From Amorphoplanes friuliensis DSM 7358 (lineage in GTDB: Bacteria > Actinomycetota > Actinomycetes > Mycobacteriales > Micromonosporaceae): a stretch of 64,000 nt of DNA. A program made the position numbers and the translations under genes. Position 1 is the first letter of the stretch; each line of letters begins with the position of its first letter. Below the pieces are notes generated by a model that was not told where the DNA came from, ran no database searches, and was given only the letters and a program-made list of their open reading frames with translations. Below, in pieces: positions 1-10,549 of the stretch. The stretch lies in contig NC_022657.1 in assembly GCF_000494755.1 (NCBI RefSeq), positions 383,501 to 447,500 of the forward strand, in the 5' to 3' direction.

Positions 1-24
1 GCCCGGGGGCCGAAGCCCCCGGGC
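1..24 (-). terminator. Intrinsic terminator of the first M6 protease gene
   Basis: Perfect 10-bp GC stem: GCCCGGGGGC (1-10), loop CGAA, GCCCCCGGGC (15-24). It lies 20 bp past the stop of the minus-strand protease gene. Any downstream T-run is outside the window. Confidence 0.75.
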
Positions 25-43
25 GTCGCTGTGGTGCGGTCGA

Positions 44-2428
44 TCAGGAGAACTTGACCTTCAGCGAGGTGCCGTTCTGCTCGACAACCTTGATCTTCAC
101 GCCGACCGCGGGGAGCTTGACGCCGGCCCACGGGATCTCGTCGTAGAAGTACTTCTTGGTGTCGTCGAACGTCGGCTGCGCGGCCTGGCCCCGGATGTAG
201 CTGGGCTTGCCGTTGATGTGCAGCGTGAACGAGTCCGCCTTGGTCGTGCCGAACGGCGCGTCGTAGAGCTGGATCCGCGAACGCCACGGGACACCGTCGA
301 GGTTGTAGAACGGCGCCGGGTGGCTGTCGATGATCAGGTTACGACCGCCGCCGGGGTGCACGTTGACGTTGTTGTCAGCGAACGACGTGTCGTTGTACGA
401 GATCAGCAGACCCTGCTGGTACGCGAAGTGCTCGACCCAGTCCGGCTTGGTGGTCGCCCAGCCGAAGTTGTACGGGCCCGTCTTCAGGTACTTGTCGTAC
501 GACGTGTAGGTGCGGTTGCCCGCGATGTAGAAGTTGTCGTACTCGGCGGTGATCGACGAACCCTCGACGGAGAAGCCGGCCGCGGTCCACTCCGGGGTGC
601 CCTCGGCACCGTCGGTGGAGACCACAGCGCCATTCGCCGTGATGGTCAGGTCGTCGCCGAAGAAGCCGCCCGCGGAGAGGCCACCGTCGGTGATGTAGTG
701 CAGGCGGACCTGCACCTTCTTACCGGCGTACTGCGTCAGCGGGATGCTGATGTCCTTCCACGCGCCACCGCTGTCGCCACCGAGAGCCGGGCGCGGCGGC
801 ACTGCGCCGTCGACGCCGAGCGGGGCACCGTCGACCGTGCCGTTGAGCGCGGTCCAGGTGGTGCCGTCGGTGGAGCCCTCGAAGTAGAGGTAGTCGTAAC
901 CCTCTTCGATGTTGTAGCGGCCCTTGAGGTCGAACGACGCCGAGGTGGCCGCCGTGAGGTCGACCGACTTGGTCAGCGTGGTGTTGAGGTTGTCGTCGTT
1001 GCCGGAGAAGTACTGGCTCTCACCGGCGAACGGCGCACCGAGGTCGGTGGTGACCTCCTTGTCGGGCAGGACCACGACCGCGGCCTGCGCCTTCTTGGTG
1101 TTGTACTCCTGCGGGCCGAGGTTCAGGGTCTTCTTCTGACCCGCGACGACGGTCTCGTAGTCCAGCCAGCCGAGCTGCATCTTGTTCCAGGCGCCGAGGT
1201 CACCGGGGCGCGTGCCGAGGGGCTCGCCCGCGCCGGAGAGACGGCTCTGGGCCATGAGCGTCCAGAACTCGCTGTTGTTGTTGCTGCCACCGGAGGTGTC
1301 GTAGTCGTCCGGCAGACCGAGGTCGTGGCCGTACTCGTGAGCGAAGACGCTCAGGCCGCCGTTCTCGGGCTGGACGGTGTAGTCACCGATCCAGATGCCG
1401 GTGTTGCCGATCTGCGTGCCACCCGCCTTGTTGGTGGCGGGGCCGGTGACGCCGGCCGAGGTGTTGTACGCGTACCAGCGGTGCGCCCAGATGGCGTCCT
1501 CACCCTGCTGCGGGTCACCGTCGGACTGGTCGCCGCCGGCGTGGACGATCTGGAAGTGGTCGATGTACCCGTCGGGCTCGTTGAAGTTGCCGTCGCCGTC
1601 GAAGTCGTACCGGTCCCACTGGTCGAAGCTCGCCATGTCGGCCTTGACCTGGGCGTCGGTGCGACCCGAGGCCTTCTGGTCGGCGACCCACTGGTTGGCG
1701 GCGTCGGTGACGAGCGCCCACATGTTCGTGTCGGTGCACAGGCCGGTGATGTCGCAGTCGCGACCGTACCGGGCCTCGTTGTACTTGACCTTCACCCAGT
1801 CGGAGACCTCGCCGTCGACCGAGTAACGGCCGGACGACTGGGTCTCGTAGTAGGTCTTCAGGGACTCGGCGTTCTTGCCCTCGCCGAAGTACAGGTCCTG
1901 GTAGTGCGCCTGGTTGTAGTCGGACTGCCAGACCGTGCTGTTGTCCTTGGTGCGGTCGGGTGACGGGATCGCGTTGTGCAGCGGTCCCTCGAACGTCGTC
2001 GGGCCGGCCGTGGCCGGGTCGCTGTCGACGTCCGGGTAGTTCGGGTGCCGGTCGTTGCCGAACTCGGCGAGGATCACGAAGATCCGGTCGGTCTGCTCAC
2101 GGCCGACCTCGACGTACTGGTCCTGGCCGGCCTTCGCGACCTTGCGGTTGGTCTCGCCGCCACCGCGGGTCTTGCCGACCTTCGCAACAGTGCTGCCGCC
2201 GCGCTTCTGCGTCTTGACGGTGCCCTTGAGGATGCCGTTGACGGCCTCCTGGCGCAGCTCGCGGCGCTTGTCCTCGAACGGGTTGGGGAGGTCGTCCACC
2301 GGGGCCTTCTTGCTGGCCTGGGCCGGGGCCGGATCCACCGGGGGCGCCGCCATCGCTGCTGCCGGGAGCATGATCCCGACGCTGCTGACCATCGCGGCGC
2401 CGAGTAGTCCCACGACTACTTTGCGCAC
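44..2428 (-). CDS. Secreted M6-family (immune inhibitor A-like) zinc metalloprotease
   Basis: Extracellular metalloendopeptidase of 794 aa, expected to degrade host or environmental proteins. The N terminus has a basic stretch, a hydrophobic core and an Ala-rich cleavage region (about residues 1-30), which is a Sec signal peptide. The zinc motif HEYGH is at about residues 364-368 and continues GLPDDYD, the M6 signature. An Asp-rich DFDGDGNFNE segment upstream looks like a calcium site. The C-terminal half carries a MAM/jelly-roll-like region (YDYLYFEGSTDG) found in immune inhibitor A proteins. The GTG start at 2428 is chosen because GGAGG lies 7 nt upstream and the signal peptide begins there; an upstream in-frame ATG at 2524 would put non-signal sequence in front. 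It is a close paralogue of the gene at 3037-5421, with the same length and a conserved leader. Substrate unknown. Confidence 0.92.
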   Translation of the reverse strand: MRKVVVGLLGAAMVSSVGIMLPAAAMAAPPVDPAPAQASKKAPVDDLPNPFEDKRRELRQEAVNGILKGTVKTQKRGGSTVAKVGKTRGGGETNRKVAKAGQDQYVEVGREQTDRIFVILAEFGNDRHPNYPDVDSDPATAGPTTFEGPLHNAIPSPDRTKDNSTVWQSDYNQAHYQDLYFGEGKNAESLKTYYETQSSGRYSVDGEVSDWVKVKYNEARYGRDCDITGLCTDTNMWALVTDAANQWVADQKASGRTDAQVKADMASFDQWDRYDFDGDGNFNEPDGYIDHFQIVHAGGDQSDGDPQQGEDAIWAHRWYAYNTSAGVTGPATNKAGGTQIGNTGIWIGDYTVQPENGGLSVFAHEYGHDLGLPDDYDTSGGSNNNSEFWTLMAQSRLSGAGEPLGTRPGDLGAWNKMQLGWLDYETVVAGQKKTLNLGPQEYNTKKAQAAVVVLPDKEVTTDLGAPFAGESQYFSGNDDNLNTTLTKSVDLTAATSASFDLKGRYNIEEGYDYLYFEGSTDGTTWTALNGTVDGAPLGVDGAVPPRPALGGDSGGAWKDISIPLTQYAGKKVQVRLHYITDGGLSAGGFFGDDLTITANGAVVSTDGAEGTPEWTAAGFSVEGSSITAEYDNFYIAGNRTYTSYDKYLKTGPYNFGWATTKPDWVEHFAYQQGLLISYNDTSFADNNVNVHPGGGRNLIIDSHPAPFYNLDGVPWRSRIQLYDAPFGTTKADSFTLHINGKPSYIRGQAAQPTFDDTKKYFYDEIPWAGVKLPAVGVKIKVVEQNGTSLKVKFS

Positions 2429-2522
2429 TACCGTACCTCCGTTGACGTGACCGATCGCGCTGTGTGCAGCGGACGGCGGTAAACGGCCCCGTGTTTCGGG
2501 GCTCACGTGAAGGTATGCAAAC
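2429..2522 (-). promoter_or_regulatory. Structured 5' leader of the M6 protease gene (copy 1)
   Basis: On the minus strand this leader runs from a TTTGCATAC box to the GGAGG ribosome site. It contains hairpin 1 (GCCCCG/CGGGGC, 2486-2502, 5-nt loop) and hairpin 2 (CGCTG/CAGCG, 2458-2471, 4-nt loop), then GGTCACGTCAACGGAGGTA. Both stems recur exactly before the paralogue, with different loops. TTTGCATAC could be a -10 region. No known riboswitch class was recognised. Confidence 0.5.
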
Positions 2523-2600
2523 ACTCAGATGTATGGAAGTGGCTGTGACAAATGAATTTAGATCTTTACGTGAATGTGCCGATGCGTAGGGACAAAAGGG

Positions 2601-2939
2601 TCAGCGCATCTCGTCCAGGGCGTTGACCTGGAGGAGTTCCCCCGGTCCACAGTCGATTCGCAGCGTCGACGGCTCGGCGCGCACCTGGACCCGGACCCCC
2701 TTGATCAATTCACGGCCCTGATTCTCGTACAGCGCAAATTGCCGGCCGTCGTCGGTGACCAGGCCGTAGCAGGGGCCGGATCCGCCGCGGTTGACGGTGC
2801 CGACGATGAGGTCGTCGTACTGGAACTGGTCGGTCGGGGTGCTCGGCGGTGTACTCACGGGCTGCTGCACTTTCTGTACCGGTTCGCTGCAGCCGGCGAG
2901 CAGGATCGCTGCCAGCAGGGCGAGCAGAATTTTGGCCAT
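2601..2939 (-). CDS. Small secreted lipoprotein, unknown function
   Basis: 112 aa. The N terminus MAKILLALLAAILLAGCSEP is a short lipoprotein signal with lipobox LLAGC (Cys17), so the mature protein should be lipid-anchored outside the membrane. The rest is a Pro/Thr linker (PVSTPPSTPT) followed by a roughly 75-residue beta-rich region containing two further Cys (GPCYG and DCGPG) that could pair. Family not recognised. It lies between two paralogous metalloproteases on the same strand, downstream of the terminator of the first-transcribed one, so it probably has its own promoter. A role with the proteases (inhibitor or chaperone) is only a guess from position. Confidence 0.75.
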   Translation of the reverse strand: MAKILLALLAAILLAGCSEPVQKVQQPVSTPPSTPTDQFQYDDLIVGTVNRGGSGPCYGLVTDDGRQFALYENQGRELIKGVRVQVRAEPSTLRIDCGPGELLQVNALDEMR

Positions 2940-2993
2940 GCCTGCTCGGACGGCCGTGGGCTGTCCGGGGTTCCGTCCCCCACATGCGACGAC

Positions 2994-3017
2994 GCCCGGG
3001 GAGTTCCCTCCCCGGGC
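2994..3017 (-). terminator. Intrinsic terminator of the second M6 protease gene
   Basis: Perfect 10-bp stem GCCCGGGGAG/CTCCCCGGGC with a TTCC loop, 20 bp beyond the stop of the 3037-5421 gene. It separates that gene from the lipoprotein gene. Confidence 0.75.
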
Positions 3018-3036
3018 GCCGCTCAGGTGTCCCAGG

Positions 3037-5421
3037 TCAGCTGATCTTGACCTTCAGGGTCGTGCCGTCAACGCTGACGACCTTCATCTTCACGCCCACC
3101 GCCGGCAGCTTGACGCCGTGGTTCGGGAGCTCCGCGTAGAAGTACTTCTTGGTGTCGTCGAACGTCGGCTGCGCGTCCTGGCCACGGATGTAGCTGGCCT
3201 TGCCGTTGATGTGCAGCGTGAACGAGTCGGCCTTCTTCAGGCTGAACGGCGCGTCGTAGACCTGGATGCGGGCGCGCCACGGCAGGCCCTCGAGGTTGTA
3301 GAACGGCGCCGGACGGCTGTCGATGATCAGGTTGCGACCCATGCCCGGGTGGACGTTGGTGTTGTTGTCGACCTGCGACGTGTCCCAGTAGGAGATCAGC
3401 AGACCCTCCTGGTACGCGTAGTGGTCCACGAGGTCGGGCTTCGCCGGCAGGTAGCCGAAGAAGTACGGGCCCGTCTTCAGGTACTTGTCGTACGAGACGT
3501 AGCTGCGGTGGCCCGCGATGTAGAAGTTGTCGAACTCCTTGGTCGACGTGGCACCGACGATCGAGAAGCCGTTCAGGGCCCAGGTGGAGGCACCCTCGGC
3601 ACCGTCGGCCGACACGGTCGCGCCGTCGGCGGTGACGGTGACGTCGTCACCGAAGAAGCCGCCGTCGGAGACGCCGCCGTCCGTCAGGTAGTGCAGACGG
3701 AACTTCAGAGCCTTGCCGGCGTACGCGTTCAGCGGGATCGCGATGTCGGACCAGGCGCCCGCGGAGCTGCCGGTCAGTGCCGGCGTGTTGCTGGCGTCCC
3801 GCGGGAGGGCGGCGCCGTTGAGCGTGCCGTCCAGCCGGGTCCAGGTCGCGCCGTTGTCCGTCGACGCCTCGAAGTAGAGGTAGTCGTAGTCGGCCTCGAT
3901 GTCGTAGCGGCCCTTGAGGGTCACCGCCGCCGTCGTCTTGCCGGCCAGGTTGATGTCCTTGGTCATCGAGGTGTTCAGGTCGTCCGCGTTACCGGAGAAG
4001 AACTGCCCGTTGCCCGCGAAGGGTGCACCGAGCTCGGTCGTGACCTCCTTGTCCGGAAGTACCACGACCACCCCCTGGGCCTTCGCGGTGTTGTACTCCT
4101 GCGGGCCGAGGTTCAGCGTCTTCGACTGTCCGGCGACGACGGTCTCGTAGTCGAGCCAGCCGAGCTGGAGCTTGTTCCAGGCGCCGAGGTCACCGGGACG
4201 GGTGCCGAGCGGCTCACCGGCGGCGTTGAGGCGGCTCTGCGCCATCAGCGTCCAGTGCTCGTTGTTGTTGTCGCCGCCACCGGAGGTGTCGTAGTCGTCC
4301 GGCAGGCCGAGGTCGTGGCCGTACTCGTGGACGAAGACGCTCAGGCCGCCGTTCTCGGGCTGGATCGTGTAGTCACCGATCCAGATGCCGGTGTTGCCGA
4401 TCTGCGTGCCACCGAGGAGGTTGCCCGACGGGCCGGTGCGGCCCTGGTCGGTGCCGTACGCGTACCAGCGGTGGCTCCAGATCGCGTCCTCGCCCTGCTG
4501 CGGGTCGCCGTCGGCGGCGTCGCCACCGGCGTGGACGATCTGGAAGTGGTCGATGTAGCCGTCGGCCTCGTTGAAGTCGCCGTCACCGTCGAAGTCGTAG
4601 CGGTCGTACTGGTCGAACGACTTCATGTCGGCGGCGATGTCGGCGTCGCTGCGACCCTGGGCCTGCTGGTCGGCGACCCACTTGTTCGCGGCGTCGCGCA
4701 CGAGCGCCCAGGTGTTGTTGCAGACGTTGCTGCCGCAGAGGTCACGGCCGTACCGGGCCTCGTTGTAGTTGACCTTGACCCAGTCGGTGACCTTGCCGTC
4801 GACCGAGTACCGGCCGGAGGACTGGGTCTCGTAGTAGGTCTTGACCGACTCCTTGCCGGCGCCGGTGCCGAAGTACAGGTCGCGGTAGTGCGACGGTGCG
4901 TAGTCCGCCTGCCAGACCGTGGAGTTGTCCACCGCGCGGTTCGGGGCGGGGATCTTGTTGTGGAGCGGGCCCTCGAAGGTGGTCGGCCCGGGGATCGCCG
5001 GGTTGCTGTCCACATCGGGGTAGCTCGGGTGCCGGTCGTTGCCGAACTCGGCCAGGATCACGAAGATCCGGTCGGTCTGCTCGCGGCCGAGCTCGACGTA
5101 CTGGTCCTCGCCGGCCTTGGCCACGGCGCGGTTGCTCACGCCCGAACCCTGGGTGCGTCCGACCTTGACGACCGTGCTGCCGTTCTTCTTGACAGCCTTG
5201 GCCTTGCCGCTGACCACGTCGGCGACGGCGGCCTCGCGCAGTGCGCGGCGCTTGTCCTCGAGCGGGTTGGGCAGATCGTCGACAGGTGCTGAGTTGGCGC
5301 CGGACGCCTTAGCGACCGGTGCCGGATCGACCGGCGGGGCTGCGGTGGCACCGGCGGGGACCAAGATCCCGACACTGGTGACCATCGCGGCGCCGAGTAG
5401 TCCCACGACCACCTTGCGCAC
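3037..5421 (-). CDS. Secreted M6-family (immune inhibitor A-like) zinc metalloprotease, paralogue 2
   Basis: 794 aa, the same length as the 44-2428 protein and alignable to it throughout. It has a Sec signal peptide (about residues 1-30), a pro-region, the catalytic zinc motif HEYGHDLGLPDDYD at about residues 365-378, a preceding DxDGDGDFNE calcium-like loop, and a C-terminal MAM-like region (YDYLYFEASTDN). The GTG start at 5421 has GGAGG 8 nt upstream. Expected role is extracellular proteolysis. The tandem pair most likely arose by duplication: the leaders are also nearly identical, while the protein sequences differ in the pro-region (AKASGANSAP against QASKK) and loops. Terminated by the hairpin at 2994-3017. 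Confidence 0.92.
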   Translation of the reverse strand: MRKVVVGLLGAAMVTSVGILVPAGATAAPPVDPAPVAKASGANSAPVDDLPNPLEDKRRALREAAVADVVSGKAKAVKKNGSTVVKVGRTQGSGVSNRAVAKAGEDQYVELGREQTDRIFVILAEFGNDRHPSYPDVDSNPAIPGPTTFEGPLHNKIPAPNRAVDNSTVWQADYAPSHYRDLYFGTGAGKESVKTYYETQSSGRYSVDGKVTDWVKVNYNEARYGRDLCGSNVCNNTWALVRDAANKWVADQQAQGRSDADIAADMKSFDQYDRYDFDGDGDFNEADGYIDHFQIVHAGGDAADGDPQQGEDAIWSHRWYAYGTDQGRTGPSGNLLGGTQIGNTGIWIGDYTIQPENGGLSVFVHEYGHDLGLPDDYDTSGGGDNNNEHWTLMAQSRLNAAGEPLGTRPGDLGAWNKLQLGWLDYETVVAGQSKTLNLGPQEYNTAKAQGVVVVLPDKEVTTELGAPFAGNGQFFSGNADDLNTSMTKDINLAGKTTAAVTLKGRYDIEADYDYLYFEASTDNGATWTRLDGTLNGAALPRDASNTPALTGSSAGAWSDIAIPLNAYAGKALKFRLHYLTDGGVSDGGFFGDDVTVTADGATVSADGAEGASTWALNGFSIVGATSTKEFDNFYIAGHRSYVSYDKYLKTGPYFFGYLPAKPDLVDHYAYQEGLLISYWDTSQVDNNTNVHPGMGRNLIIDSRPAPFYNLEGLPWRARIQVYDAPFSLKKADSFTLHINGKASYIRGQDAQPTFDDTKKYFYAELPNHGVKLPAVGVKMKVVSVDGTTLKVKIS

Positions 5422-5517
5422 TACGTGTACCTCCGTTGACGTGACCGCACGCTGGGGTACAGCGAACGGCGGCAAACGGCCCCGGGATTCGGGGCTCAGG
5501 TGAACGTATGCAAACAC
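5422..5517 (-). promoter_or_regulatory. Structured 5' leader of the M6 protease gene (copy 2)
   Basis: Same layout as copy 1: TTTGCATAC box, hairpin 1 (GCCCCG/CGGGGC, 5479-5495, different loop), the CCGTTTGCCGCCGT block, hairpin 2 (CGCTG/CAGCG, 5450-5464, longer loop), then GGTCACGTCAACGGAGGTA before the GTG start. Stems are kept while loops vary. Confidence 0.5.
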
Positions 5518-5627
5518 AACGATGCGTAGGAAGAGGTGCGAGACATTGATGAACGATAGTTACCCGTTATGGTTTTTCCATAATGCAAGCACCGGCAAAT
5601 GCCAGAAAATGGACCGTCCACATGAAA

Positions 5628-5663
5628 CGGCGGCAGACCCCTACGATTTCAGGTCTGCCGCCG
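5628..5663 (-). terminator. Terminator downstream of acs
   Basis: 12-bp perfect stem CGGCGGCAGACC (5628-5639) / GGTCTGCCGCCG (5652-5663) with a 12-nt loop, 16 bp past the acs stop. Read on the minus strand it is followed by a short T-run. Confidence 0.75.
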
Positions 5664-5679
5664 TACATCGACAATTGTC

Positions 5680-7665
<1,986 letters not shown>

Positions 7666-7874
7666 GAGGGCGGCTCCTCTGCCATGCCGGGTCGCTTCGT
7701 GTGAACACTAGTTCTGCCAGGTGAGCCCGGCGAGGGTTGCAGGCTGTAGCGCCATCTGGGCGCGCCGAATGGCAGCCGGCGCGCAAACCATGATCGGTGC
7801 TGCGCGAATCCTGCCACTTCCGAGCCTCTTCGCGCATCCCGTGTTTCAAGTCTTTTTCCGGATACCGTTGCGCG

Positions 7875-8618
7875 GTGACCTCGGATCCACTTGCCCCGCT
7901 GCTCGCGCTCGCCGATGTCGAGCCCGCCTTCACCCAAGCCCGGGAGCACGTCGACGCCGCGATGCGGCATCGCGCGCTGCGCCGCAACGGCGGCCAGGTC
8001 GCCGCCGAGGTCAGCCTCCGGGCCGCGGTCGCCAGCGCCGCCCTCGAGGACCACCGGTACGACCTCGACGAGGTACGCGCCGGCACAGTCACCGATCCCG
8101 TGCTCCAGGGCGCCCTCCGCGTCGCCGAAGGCGTCGGTGGCCTGGTCGACCTGTGGCCCCGGGCTCCGCGCCAGGTCCTGGCCCGTCTGCACGTCCTGGC
8201 GGCCCGCGGTGTGGTCCCCGACGACGACCTGGGCCGGCTGACGTCCGCGGCGGACCGCATCGACGCCCTGGCCGGTCTGGTGGCCGGAAACGATCGGACA
8301 CCACCCCTGCTGCTGGCCGCGATCGTCCACGCGGAGCTGATCACCCTGAAGCCGTTCGCGGGTCCGGCCGGACTCGTAGCCCGCGCGGCCGCACGGCTCA
8401 CGCTGATCGGCCGCGGTTTCGACCCGCGCGGGATCGTCGGTGTCGAGGCCGGGCACCTCGCCCGCGAGCCGGAGTACACCGGATCCGCGGGCGCCTACGC
8501 CACCGGCACTCCTGACGGTGTGCGGTCGTGGCTGCGTCACTATGCGTCAGCTGTCTCCGCGGGCGCCGACGAGATCGCGCAGATCGGTGACGACGTGCTT
8601 ACCCCTTCGGGTACGTAG
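7875..8618 (+). CDS. Fic-like (degenerate) protein
   Basis: 247 aa from the GTG at 7875 (VTSDPLAPLLALADVEPAF), all-helical. An actinobacterial family often located next to acs and annotated as Fic-family or 'oxidoreductase'. The region around residues 152-172 has the Fic layout: HAEL, then KPFAGPAGLVAR where active Fic AMP-transferases have HPFxDGNGRxxR. The catalytic His is replaced by Lys (about Lys159) and the GNGR loop is broken, while the trailing Arg and helix are kept. AMP-transferase activity is therefore doubtful; it may be a binding or regulatory relic of the fold. Divergent from acs across 209 bp. An earlier in-frame start at 7797 would add unlikely sequence. Confidence 0.65.
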   Translation: MTSDPLAPLLALADVEPAFTQAREHVDAAMRHRALRRNGGQVAAEVSLRAAVASAALEDHRYDLDEVRAGTVTDPVLQGALRVAEGVGGLVDLWPRAPRQVLARLHVLAARGVVPDDDLGRLTSAADRIDALAGLVAGNDRTPPLLLAAIVHAELITLKPFAGPAGLVARAAARLTLIGRGFDPRGIVGVEAGHLAREPEYTGSAGAYATGTPDGVRSWLRHYASAVSAGADEIAQIGDDVLTPSGT

Positions 8619-8700
8619 CGCCTCACCCGGTTGGTCCCCATCTGCATCGATGTGGCAAATCGTCCGATTGCTCCCTGGCTTCGTTGGCATACTCAGGCGG

Positions 8701-9180
8701 GTGGGAGACGAGTGGACCCGTCCGTACACACCCGGCACCGGCCGCTGGCTGGTCATCGGCTGGGAAGCCATCGCCCTGGGCCTGCTGGGCTGGTCGACAG
8801 TCGAACAGTTCGGCCTGGCCGGCCCCGGCATCCGCGTCCTCGCCACGGCGATCGCGGCCCTGTGGGTCATCGGCGGGTGGCGCATCCGCGAGATGGGCGT
8901 CTACGTCGGTCCCGGCGGCGTCCGCATCCGCGGCCTGCTCCGGTCGCGGACGATGCGCTGGGAGGACGTCGCGCACGTCCGGCTGCACCGCCACACCCGC
9001 AAGATCGGTGGCTTCCAGCTGGAGGGCGGCATGACCGTCCTGATCGAGCGCCGCGACGGGACGATGGTCAACACGGAGTTGTGGGCGCAGGGCATCGACT
9101 TCCACTCGCGGCCGCATCTTTTCCGCGAGGTCTACCACGAACTGCGCAACCGGCACCTGGCCGCAGTCGCACCCGCCTGA
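8701..9180 (+). CDS. PH-domain-type membrane protein
   Basis: 159 aa from GTG 8701 (VGDEWTRPYTPGTGRW). Two hydrophobic segments (WLVIGWEAIALGLLGW and IRVLATAIAALWVIGGW, about residues 18-65) form a membrane hairpin. A bacterial PH-like beta domain follows, recognisable from GVYVGPGGVRIRGLLRSRTM and WEDVAHVRL. Function unknown; such proteins often scaffold at the membrane. The start is uncertain: GTG 8701 has no Shine-Dalgarno but lies 7 nt after CATACT, which fits a leaderless mRNA. ATG 8650 in the same frame is the alternative. Followed by the terminator at 9206-9227. Confidence 0.7.
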   Translation: MGDEWTRPYTPGTGRWLVIGWEAIALGLLGWSTVEQFGLAGPGIRVLATAIAALWVIGGWRIREMGVYVGPGGVRIRGLLRSRTMRWEDVAHVRLHRHTRKIGGFQLEGGMTVLIERRDGTMVNTELWAQGIDFHSRPHLFREVYHELRNRHLAAVAPA

Positions 9181-9488
9181 CGCGTTCACGCCCGTGACAT
9201 GAGGACGGCGCCTCCGAGGAGGCGCCGCCGCTTCGCACGTCCTACCGGGTTATCAAGCGTGCACCTGGGTCGTTGTCGGCAGTCCTGATGAGGTGCCGCC
9301 GCAACGTGCCTGCCGTGGCTGATCGCGCGTGGGTTCCCGGTGGCCGTACACGGATCCTGCTCCGAGGTCCGCCCGTTCTTTCTACGCCGATCGCCCCTTG
9401 ATCGCCAGGGGTTGACCAGGGAAAAGTCACTCACGGTCAGCTGTCAGACGCTTGGCGCAAAGGTCTTCACATTGCGGTCGGCGCGGCC
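9181..9488. other. Intergenic region between convergent genes
   Basis: 308 bp between the PH-domain gene and the HAD gene. Apart from the hairpin at 9206-9227 I see no supported gene. Short frames on either strand lack ribosome sites and actinobacterial codon bias. Confidence 0.6.
9206..9227. terminator. Bidirectional terminator hairpin
   Basis: Perfect 9-bp stem CGGCGCCTC/GAGGCGCCG with a CGAG loop, 25 bp after the PH-domain gene stop. It could also serve the convergent HAD gene, though that is 260 bp away. Confidence 0.65.
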
Positions 9489-10289
9489 TCAGGCGAGCGC
9501 GGCGCGGGTGCGGCGGTGCCGGCCGTAGAGGGCGATCCCGATCGCCACACCGACCCCCACACCGAGCGCGGCCGCCGTGATCGGCACCGCCGGCCGGTCC
9601 CTCAGGCGCCGGCCCAACGGTACGGGGTGACGGAACTCGAGCACCGGCCACGAACGCTCCAGCGCGACCTTGCGCAGGGTCCGGTCGGGGTTGACCACAC
9701 TCGGATGACCGACCGCCTCCAGCAGTGGCAGGTCGCTGCTCGAGTCGGAGTAGGCGTAACACTCCGCAAGGTCGTACCCGCGCTCGTCGGCCAGCTCCCG
9801 CACACCGTCGACCTTGCTCGGACCGGCCGCGTAGAACTCCACCTCGCCGCTGTAACGCCCGTCGACGATGCCCATGCGGGTCGCGATCACGTCGGTGACC
9901 CCGAGCAGGGCGCCGATCGGGCGGACCATCTCGTCACCCGAGGCGGAGACCAGCACGACGTCCCGCCCTGCGGCCTGGTGCTCGCCGATGAGGATGGCGG
10001 CTTCGGCGTACACGTAGGGGTTGATGAGCTCTTCGAGGGTCTCGGCGACGATCTGCTGGACCTGCTCGACCTTCCACCCCTTGCAGAGTGCGGCGAGGTA
10101 GTCGCGGGTGCGCGCCATGGTCTGCTCGTCGGTGCCGCCCAGCCGGAACATCAACTGCGCGTAGGCGGACTTGACGACGTCGCGACGGCTGATCAGCCCA
10201 TCACGATAGAAAGGCCGTCCGAAGGCCAGCGCGCTGGACTTGGCGATGACGGTCTTGTCGAGGTCGAAGAATGCGGCGCTCGGGCCCAC
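9489..10289 (-). CDS. HAD-IB family phosphatase (SerB-like) with C-terminal membrane anchor
   Basis: 266 aa. HAD motif I FFDLDKTVI (DxDx(T/V)) is at about residues 7-15, motif II VLVSASG at about 110-116, and motif III/IV SDSSSDLPLLE at about 180-190. This is the HAD-IB/phosphoserine-phosphatase layout. A hydrophobic C-terminal segment (ITAAALGVGVGVAIGIAL, about 236-253) followed by basic residues suggests membrane anchoring. The substrate cannot be read; relatives are phosphoserine or lysophospholipid-type phosphatases. Start GTG 10289: no Shine-Dalgarno, but TACACT sits 8 nt upstream, so leaderless initiation is possible. Confidence 0.88.
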   Translation of the reverse strand: MGPSAAFFDLDKTVIAKSSALAFGRPFYRDGLISRRDVVKSAYAQLMFRLGGTDEQTMARTRDYLAALCKGWKVEQVQQIVAETLEELINPYVYAEAAILIGEHQAAGRDVVLVSASGDEMVRPIGALLGVTDVIATRMGIVDGRYSGEVEFYAAGPSKVDGVRELADERGYDLAECYAYSDSSSDLPLLEAVGHPSVVNPDRTLRKVALERSWPVLEFRHPVPLGRRLRDRPAVPITAAALGVGVGVAIGIALYGRHRRTRAALA

Positions 10290-10510
10290 GGGCCGAAAGT
10301 GTAGCCGCTGGATGCATCGCAGCGGTCCGGGAGACGCGATCGGTGTTCACCAAAATGCGACGGGAGGGAGAGACGGTCACACTGGGTACTCGACGGTAAG
10401 CCGGTACTGAGGCATGCTGGTGTTGCGACAGGGATTCATGTTGACGCCTGCTGTCCCACCCACCCCACCACAGATTCTCGGTGGTTGCGCCCCCCGCGAT
10501 CACCGGGTCC

Positions 10511-10540
10511 GATTCGGCTCGACCCCCCCGGAGCCGAATC
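10511..10540 (-). terminator. Second hairpin downstream of STAS gene
   Basis: Perfect 10-bp stem GATTCGGCTC (10511-10520) / GAGCCGAATC (10531-10540) with a C-rich 10-nt loop. It follows the first hairpin and may be a back-up terminator. Confidence 0.5.
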
Positions 10541-10549
10541 TCAGGACGG

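Noticed and set aside
218..1963. Long plus-strand frame (581 codons) opposite the first M6 protease
   Set aside because: It is a GC-skew shadow: Arg/Val/Gly-rich translation with no domain, while the minus strand has full protease motifs. The same holds for 2791-5292.
2429..5517. Known c-di-AMP or c-di-GMP riboswitch before the M6 proteases
   Set aside because: The signature conserved sequences of those classes, as I remember them, are not present; only two simple hairpins are seen.
9186..9434. Short minus-strand ORF in the 9.2-9.4 kb gap
   Set aside because: No ribosome site, atypical composition, overlaps the terminator hairpin.
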